Source: Tribonema minus (lineage: Eukaryota; Sar; Xanthophyceae; Tribonematales; Tribonemataceae). From it: a stretch of DNA of 64,000 bases. The notes beneath the pieces were generated by a model. The model saw nothing but the letters and a program-made list of their open reading frames with translations. It had not been told where the DNA came from and did no database searches. The stretch covers positions 124,001 to 188,000 of the forward strand of contig JAFCMP010000026.1 in NCBI GenBank assembly GCA_017506865.1. The letters are read 5' to 3'. Shown piece by piece: positions 44,701 to 53,700 of the stretch. Each line of letters starts with the position of its first letter. The stretch's first letter is position 1. The position numbers were made by a program, and so were the translations under genes.

Positions 44701-47700
44701 CAGACAAACCCTAGTCGGTATCAGAGGGTTATTGCGGCGCCCAATGCCTTCTGGGGCGTGCTGCAGGGCCGTGCATCTCTGCATGACGAGCGCCGTAGAC
44801 CTTGCACCTGTAACTGCCGCATGCAGCGCGCTGCTCAACCATTCACCACACCTCCAGTCGCCCGCTTGCTCGGAGCTACTTTAAACAATGCCAACGGACA
44901 CAACCCCCTCGTCGCTACCCCCCCCTGCCCCCCTCTTTGCACTTTCGAAACGACAAGCCAATCACTAATACTCCCCCCCCCCCCCCCCCCCTCCACCTCA
45001 ACTGTGCTCAAGCGATGACTCACTAACACTCCTCACCCCTCACCCCCCCCGCCCGACCCACCACTTGCAGGGCCAAGCCAACCAAGTCAGCGTGATCACA
45101 GAGCCGGGCGCGTCGTTCGGCGAGCTGTCGCTCATGTATGGCAAGCCGCGCACGGCAACTGTAACGTGCACGCGCGACGGTCAGCTGTGGTCGCTGGACC
45201 GGCGCGCGTTCCGCGGCGTGCTGGTGGAGCGCATGGTGCACGAGGACATGATTAAGGTATGTATGGTATGAACACATCTCTACCAAAACATCTACAGTAA
45301 GTCTGATATGTATCAGGTCCAACAGGATTTCTACTTCTAGTACATTTGATGTATACACGTACGAGGTATATAAATACGTGGTCGCTCGACCGCCGCGCGT
45401 TCCGCGGCGGCCTGGTGGAGCGCATGGTGCACGATGACATGATCAAGGTATGTAATGTATGTCATGTACACTTATATGCAGAAACATCTAGAAGTTTAGT
45501 GCATGTGATATACATATAGAAGTCCACGTGCAAGGTATACGCATGAAAAATCAATCAAAAGATCGCAGAACTCTAGGTGACAAGGGATGGTTAGCCGCAA
45601 GTGCCTTCCACCAAAAATGTATGTTGTGTAGAAACACACGTACTTCAGTACATGTGGTATGTTAATAGTTTGGAATACTGTACTTCAGAAGTATATATTG
45701 AAAAATATACAGTAACAACGTATTTCTATCTATTTGGTCGCTGGATCGTCGTGCATTCCGCGGCGGCCTGGTGGAGCGCATGGTGCACGAGGACATGATC
45801 AAGGCATGTATGTATATACACAAATCGCATCCTCCGTAGATCCTACCCTATGGCAGCATGCGATTGCAATCCCAAAGTGCATAGCATCAGAAAGAGTAGT
45901 ACCAATTATCAAGGGGCTAATATGTGTTGCCTACTTTAAATTTAACGATGAATATATGTTTTCCGCTGTGTCTGCTCGCGCTGCAGGTGCTGCGCAAGGT
46001 CAAAACGCTGTCCAAGCTCACAACGCTCAGGCTGCAGCAGCTGTGCGAGGCCCTGAAGGAGGAGGTGAGCAGCTGAGCGATGTTGCGATAGTGATGAGCA
46101 TCATCACACCATGACTCTTAAAGATAACACATGCAGCCTTGCGCAAAAGTGCGGTAGTAAGACTATCATCACACCATTTTTTTCAAAAGTGCCAGACAGA
46201 TCCTTGCAAAGATGATTGAAGTACGTTGTAGCGGCTGGGACCCCAAGGAAATGTTGAGCTGAACCACAATGGCTGACGGCGGTGCGGCTTTGCACACACG
46301 GGGGCAATACGCGTGTGCTCGTGGAAAGTTCAGAGCGCACTAGTACACAGCAGTACAGGGCAGTACAGAGGGTGAACCGTGACTTGTGCACCTCGTCAAC
46401 ATGCTTGTCACCAGCGCATCACTTCAGAATCCCCTCATTGAAGTAGTTATAAATGCAGTCACTGCAGGAAGGCATCTGAAATGCATAACATACATCGCCT
46501 GCGTGCACGTTGATTGATTATTGGCCTAGCACGCCCTTGCAGCACAACTCAGTTGAAGTCATTCTGAGGGGGCTGGTGCAGCCATTTGGCGTCCGAAGCG
46601 TACAACAGAATTTGTGTGTGTGCATGTGTTCACACTCGACGCGCGCATGGCAGCAGCATTGCTCAGCGCCTCACTCTCACACCACACAGCGCTCAGCATC
46701 TCATTTGCGGATTGGCACGTCCTCATGTGCGCACAGGAGTTCAAGGCCGGGGAATATATTGCGCGCCAGGGGGAGGCGGGCGACAAGTTCTACGTCGTCG
46801 CCAGTGGCGAAGTTTCGTGCTGCCTGCGAGGAGAGGGGGGCGAAGAAGAGCAGGTATCCATGTTGAAATTGTAAACTCCTACTGCAAACTGCAAATTGCT
46901 TGATGCACAACTACTTGAATGATTAATCAACCATGTAGGCTTTGACTCTGGGTCATGGTGATGTGTACAACGGCATCAGCAATTTATGTGCTGCAAATCA
47001 AATACTACACATGTTCTACGTTGTTGCTAGCGGTGAGGTGGCGTGTTGCCTGCGCGGGGATGGGGGCGAAGAAGAGCAGGTGTGCACGCATTGACTTGTG
47101 AACCACGTAAATGATTGTGGACTGCCTGAATAATCATCAATTTTGTAGTCTTTGACTCTGGGGTACTATGATGTGTAAAAGGGGATCAGCAGTTGGGTGG
47201 CTGGACGTCAAATACTACACAAAGTCTACGTTGCCGCCGGCGGCGAGGTGTCGCGCTGCCTGCGCTGATGAGCAGGCATGCACGTACTTGAACAAGACTT
47301 CAACCATCGCGAGTACCGCAGGCTAAGACTTTGGGGTATGCAGAGGTACCAGACACTATTCATACAAGTCAATGTTGTGCTCACTGCACCTGAAGTACTA
47401 CAGTTTTTCCCCCCGCTGACGCCCCCGCCCCGCTTCTCGTGTGCTTCTACTTGAACTTTTATACAGGTCAGCCGCATCGGCAAAAACGGCTTCTTTGGGG
47501 AGACGGCGTTGCTGCGCAGTGACATTCGTAAGGTACGGCGAACTAGCGACATCTCACCTTGGTGGAAAATGTCAGGTTAGGGTTACGGTTAGGGTCAGGG
47601 TTACTGACACTCAGAGTTATTAACCTAAACCCTAGCCCTGAGGTGCAGAAGCCGCGTGAGCCACTTCATGGCGTGGTAAATCGTGCGCTCCATGCTTGGC

Positions 47701-50700
47701 GTGTTGGCGGCTTTTACGCACTTCGCGCACGCACAAAGCGAGGGTCTGCCTCCTGCCGGCCTTGCCTCAGATCTTTGCAGCATCTTCAGCATCTGCATCT
47801 TGCACTTAAGTAGTTGTACTTTGGCGCCCTTCGATGCACGGGCGTACACTCGGCGCAAGGGCTGGTTGCAGTACTGCAGAGCACTGACGTCTACCATCTA
47901 TTGTTAAAACTGCGCCTGTTGCAAGGGCTGATCACAGTACTGCAGAGCACTGACCTCTATTGTCCTGAATCGCGCCGTACTCGGACGTACGCACAGGTGT
48001 CATTCGTGGCGGCCGGTCAGGTGCGCGTGCTCTCGCTCAGCAGAGCGGACGTGGAGGCGCGACTCGGCAGGCTGATCGACGTGCTGGAGGCCGATATGGC
48101 GCGGGAGGTGAGTCACAGTTGAAGTATCTGTTGAAGTCATGACACTACTTGCCACCTGGCGCGGCTCGGCAGGCTCGTAGACGTGCTGGAGGCCGACATG
48201 GCGCGGGAGGTGAGTCACAGTTGAAGTATCTGTTGAAGTCTTGTCACTATAGCCTTCTTGCGCCAGAACTGCAGCTGCTGCATCCGCACCTGACTCTGAA
48301 GCAGACATGCGCTGCGGGCCAATCTCTTTCAGTGACAGGGTTAGGGTGAGGGTTGGGGGATGTGTTTCTGCTGTTGCATCTGACAGAGATGGTCGCTGTG
48401 AGTTGCTGATAATGCTGCACGCAAAGACGGCGGAGGTGCTCATGCAGGGCGCCAGCGCCACCCGCCTCGGTCGCAGTCAGGTGTGGGCAGCCCAAGCAGC
48501 GCACGCCCAAACCCCGATGTGGTGCTGACAGAGGGTATTATGCTGTTCACTCGACTTTCTGCATTAACGACACTAGCAATATGCCGCGCCGCTCATCCAA
48601 ATGCCTACTTTCACGACACTGAGGGTGCAGGCTCGCACGTAAGCGCTCACGGCCCATCAAGGCGCAGGCTCACGCGTACACGCTCACTGCCCACCAAGCC
48701 GCAGGCGAAGACGGTGGATGGGCTTTTGTTTTGAGCTTACTCGAAAACGCTCACTGCTCGTCAAGGTGTAGGCTCACACGTACACTACACCACGCCTTTT
48801 TTTCTTCATGCGGTGCATGGCGCTGGTCACTCTATGTTTTTTTTTAGACGTTAACTTGCCCTCACCCCAACCCTAGCATGCAAATTGTCACTGCGCAACA
48901 CGCCGCAGGCGAAGACAATGAATGGGGTGCTCGCGCAAGATGCTGTCGCGGCGCACCTATGCCGCATGAAGCAATCAGCTGTATCCCTCAACAACACTGG
49001 CATGAGACTGTTAACCGCCAACATCGCCTCAGACAAACATGATGTGCGCACGCAAGCTGCCGCCGCGGTGCACCTCAGCCGCATCGTGCTCGCTCAATCT
49101 GCTTTTCTGCCAACATGCTAGTAGCTGCTGACTGCCCAGGACACCGCAGACAAAACCTGCACGTGCCTGCGCTTCTGTTGAAGTGCGGGATGGCAGCGCT
49201 CACGCGCATCATACGCCCCGGTATCGTACCAATGTGCTCACCGAGGCTATGCCGCTGCTCACGGAAATATTCACTATAACAGCACTCAACACTGACAGTG
49301 ACAGTATAGGCTCACGCGTAAACGCTCACTGCCCATCATGCTGCAGGCGAAGACAATGGGTGTGCACACGCAGGACGCCGCTGCTGCCCGCCACAGTCGC
49401 AATTTGGCTTTTGGCAACCCACGCAGCGCACGCTCAAAGCTCGCTATATGCTGCTGACAGACGGCCCGCTGCTGGTCACTCGATTCTCTGCGTCCGCAAC
49501 TGACCCTATACCTAACCCTAGCATGCCACCTCTCACTGCTCATCATGCCGCAGGCCAAGACAATGGGCGTGCACGCGCAAGACGCCGCCGCCGCGCACGC
49601 GCTCGCCGGCTCGCAGTATTCCGACCTCACCTTTCTGCGCTGGGCGGTGCAGCTCGGCAACTACGGCTTCGTGGCAACGATGGAGCACCGACGCCTGGGT
49701 CGCGCGTTTTCCGTGAAGGTAAGTGCTTCCCTGTGTTACTTTAATGAAATATTCATTTGTTGTATTATTGCCACGACTCCCAAGCCTTTCAAAGTAGACC
49801 GCAGTACTTTAATTGATTCACTTATGAGACGATGGAGCACCAGCGCCTCGGCTGCACTTCTCTGTCAAGGTGAGCGTTGCAAATACGCGGCCCCCAACGC
49901 GCATCCGCAGCCATAGCTTTGATACGTGCTTTTGCGTGCATTTGAACTTGTGATTTGCACCGGTGCCTCGGCCGCGCGTTTTCCGTCATGGTGAGCGCTC
50001 TTCTGCGTTACGTTGAGGTGATATTCACTTGTTGTATTTTTGTTACAACTCCAAAATAGACAACAGTACTTTGATTTTTGTACTTGTGAAATGATGGAGC
50101 ACCGGTGCCTGAGTCGTGCGTTTTCTGTCAAGGCATCCGCAGCCATAGCTTTGATATGTGCTTTTGCGTGCATTTGAACTTGTGATTTGCACCGGTGCCT
50201 CGGCCGCGCGTTTTCCGTCATGGTGAGCGCTCTTCTGCGTTACGTTGAGGTGATATTCACTTATTGTTTTTTTGTTACAACTCCAAAATAGACAACAGTA
50301 CTTTAATTTTTGTACTTGTGAAATGATGGAGCACCGGTGCCTGAGTCGTGCGTTTTCTGTCAAGGCGAGCGCTCCGCAATGTTACTCTGAAGTATCCAAC
50401 GTTGCTTTTTTGTTTTGACGACCCCTAACTTTATTGTTGCCACGACTCCCCAAGTACTTCAAAGAAGACAGCAGTTCTTGAGTTCTTTTACTTGTTTATA
50501 AGATGATGGAGCACCGGCGCCTCGGCCGCGCATTCTCCGTCAAGGTGAGCGCTCCCCTGTGTTTATTTGAAGTATCAGCCAGGTGGCTTCATCATATGCA
50601 CTAGTGGCTCAGGGAATGAGTTGAACTTCCATGAAGTTGCGTGCTAGTAGTACGCTTCTGCTTCACTGACTTTGTGTGGTTTCATTTTGATGGCGCACCG

Positions 50701-53700
50701 GCGCCTCAACCAAGCGTCTTCCGTCAAGGTGAGCGCTGCAAATGCGCAACCGCCGACTACGGCCAGGAGGCGGCGCTCGCGCACGAGCCTCTGCACGTAC
50801 TTCGTCGTCCCCTCGCGTGCCGTTGCATGCAAACTTCAACATATCTTGAAGTTTCTACCAACTTGTGCTCGCAGGTCATCAGCAAGTGCGCCGCCGCCGA
50901 CGAGGGCCAGGAGGCGGCGCTCGCGCACGAGGCGGCGATACTGCGCGCGCTGTCCAAGTCGTGCGCGTTTGTGCCGGCGATACTGCACACCATGCAGGAC
51001 GCGCGCTGCTTCTGCACCGTGTACAAGGCGCGCGTCGCGTGCGACCTCATTGCGCTTGCAGATAGGCGGCCGCTCACACAGCCGGTACGTATGTATGTAC
51101 TTTGCAGTTAAAGTGTATGTATATTGTGAAGTATATGGAAGTCACCCATACAGGTCATGAGTACATGCATGTGGACATGTATGTACGTCCAGGGTTAGGG
51201 TACGTATGTATGGTGACGGTGTGCACGTGTACATGCACATCTTGTGAGCGTGTCACCCTCGACGGGGGGCTGCACCATATGTACGCAATGCCAAAGTGCT
51301 CAAAGTGCGCGAGCTTATTGCGTTCATGCACTGATGCTCATTCATACACAGGCCATGTACTGATGCGTCAGAGACGCGTTGTTCAAGGCTTGCAACGTCT
51401 GGCAGCCTTGTCCATCAAAGCAGTGGTATCCACATTCTGCCACCTTCAATGAAGCTTGCAACGTCTGGCAGCCTTGTCCATCAAAGCAGTGGTATCCACA
51501 TTCTGCCACCTTCAATATGACGACGAGTGCATCCCGCTCGCGACACATGCTTCTCTACGGCTGACAGTATGTCAGAAGGCTGTTCATCTGCCCGAGTAGT
51601 GGCTGGTTTCTTCTAGCGTGGTGCTTGCAGGCATGTCATTGGCTCTGCACACGTGCACTGACCCATTAGTGGCAGGCTGTTCATTGTTGTCCCCATTGCC
51701 TCACAGGCATGTCAGTGGCTGTGCGTGCCTACAATATATACATTGATGTCGTCAGATGTTCTCTCTGCACTGATACTACGCTCAATTCGACCCCGCATGT
51801 TGCAGGCATGTCAGTGGCTGTGCGCGTGCATCGCCAGCGGCGTCGCACACCTTCATGAGGAAGGCATTATACACAGGCAAGCACGCAATGGCAATACTTG
51901 GTATATGCATACATGTGCCACATGACTTTTTCCAAAAATAAATGTGCAAAATATTAAGACCGAATGACTTTCCAAAACTGACATGAGCACGTGTACGCCA
52001 GCGGCGGCGCGCACCTTCACAAGCAGGGCTTACACAGCACGCAACACAATGTTAACACTTTGTAATGTAAGCACTTTTATCTACTGCCAACAAGACCTAT
52101 AATGACTTTCCGGAAATTTCATTAGTACGCCAGCGGCGACGCGCACCTCCATGAGGAGGGCATACATACACAGGCAAGCACGCAACACTGCAACACTCTG
52201 TGAATGTGCACACACTTTTTACTACTGCCAATCAGATTATGGCTTTTGCACAAGCCACCGCATCTGTGTGAAATGCTTGAGCGATGTGATTTTCAGTCCT
52301 GTTTAATGCCATTGCATGCCTAACACCCCCCTCCCGCCCCCTCTGCCCCCTCCTTCCTCACCCGCCCGCAGACGCGTCACGCCTCACTGCGTGTACATCA
52401 CCGAGCAGGGGTACGCGCAAATAGCCGACATGAGCTGCGCCACCAAGATGACCGGTAGCCGCGCATATACCATGATCGGCGACCCTCAATATCTGGCGCC
52501 AGAGGTCATCAGCGGGCAGGTGTGTAATTGAAGTATGAAGTTGAACGTTAGCCGTATGTACAACATTGTTAGCGGCTTCCAGTATCTGGCACCAGAGGCC
52601 ATCAGCGGGCAGGTAACAAGTTGCCGCTGTGTCCATTACAAGTAGGCACAGGCGAGAAAACTAGCGGCTAAACAGACACACCACCTGGTAGGATGTGATG
52701 CCCAATCCATTCAGGTACTTCAAGTGCATGATTCAACATGTACGCTGAGCTCTGCTGCATATCAAGCGCTTCGCCTTTGTTTTTCGTACTCTGATGAGCA
52801 CTGCTGCCGCTTGCCGTGCACGCGCAGGGTTACGGATTCAGCGTGGATCACTGGGCACTGGGCATACTTACCTACGAGATGCTAGAGGCCGCAACCCCGT
52901 TTGGCAAGGGCAGGTATGTATTGCAGTTGACAGTGTATTGCAGTTGACAGCGCAGCGCCTGATACCTGTGTGAAAACATCCTCTTCACAAGCGCTTTATG
53001 TGGTTTGCACATCAGACTTACTTCATGGAGCAGCTCGCCGCATGCGCGAGCCTCGAGCAACATTGCCATGTGCTTGCTTCCTTTGCTCAAGTTGGTACGT
53101 ATGCACTGAGCACCTGATATGCCGCGCCTTTCCGACACTGGTATTGCTGGGGTCAGCGCAAGCGCTTGACCTGCATGAAGGCCGTCATTGCACGATCTTG
53201 TGTACTCATTTTATCCTATCATTATACTTGGAAAGTAGCGGTTTTTGAAAGTGATCGTGCGCTGAGTGTTATCAAGCGCTAGCCCTTACCCTTGCCCTGT
53301 TTCACAACTTCTTTGCTCATTGGCCAGTTCCTGATTCTGTGTGCGCACTACGCATGCTATCTAACCTCAACCCTAACCCTACTTCAATGCGCAGCATAAG
53401 CGCCGGCAACGCCAGCACTGCGGAGCTGTCCAACGAGACAGAGATCTACATCAACATCAGCTGCTTCGACCCCGCTAAACTCGGCCTCAGCAGGTATTTG
53501 TGGCTAAATTAATACTTTGAGGTACTTCTATTTGCATTCCTTTGAAGTACTTTCAAGCGTTGTGAAATCGGACTGCGAAAATCATAATGCATCACAAAGG
53601 GGATTGAATGTACGCGAGAGCAGCTCAAGCAAGTACGTTAAGGGTGGCAAGTTGCTTCGAGGATGGATGACTACTGTAGCTCAAGTCTTGTCCTCAGTAG

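Larger units (their letters stand above)
43549..48107 (+). other. Two cyclic-nucleotide-binding domains (exons 11-17)
   Basis: CNB-A spans residues about 510-628 and CNB-B about 629-752. CNB-A has GDEGDKFYVVDSG and the phosphate-binding cassette FGELSLMYGKPRTAT with Glu584 and Arg593 that grip the cyclic phosphate. Thr594, directly after the Arg, is the position where cGMP-selective PKG sites carry Thr and PKA sites carry Ala. CNB-B has GEAGDKFYVVASG and FFGETALLRSDIRK with Glu705 and Arg714 but Lys, not Thr or Ala, after the Arg. I therefore expect nucleotide binding at A, perhaps cGMP; site B is less certain. Confidence 0.9.

Noticed and set aside
49825-50735. CRISPR-like or satellite array
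   Set aside because: Spacing is irregular and the repeats are decayed copies of the neighbouring exon end.
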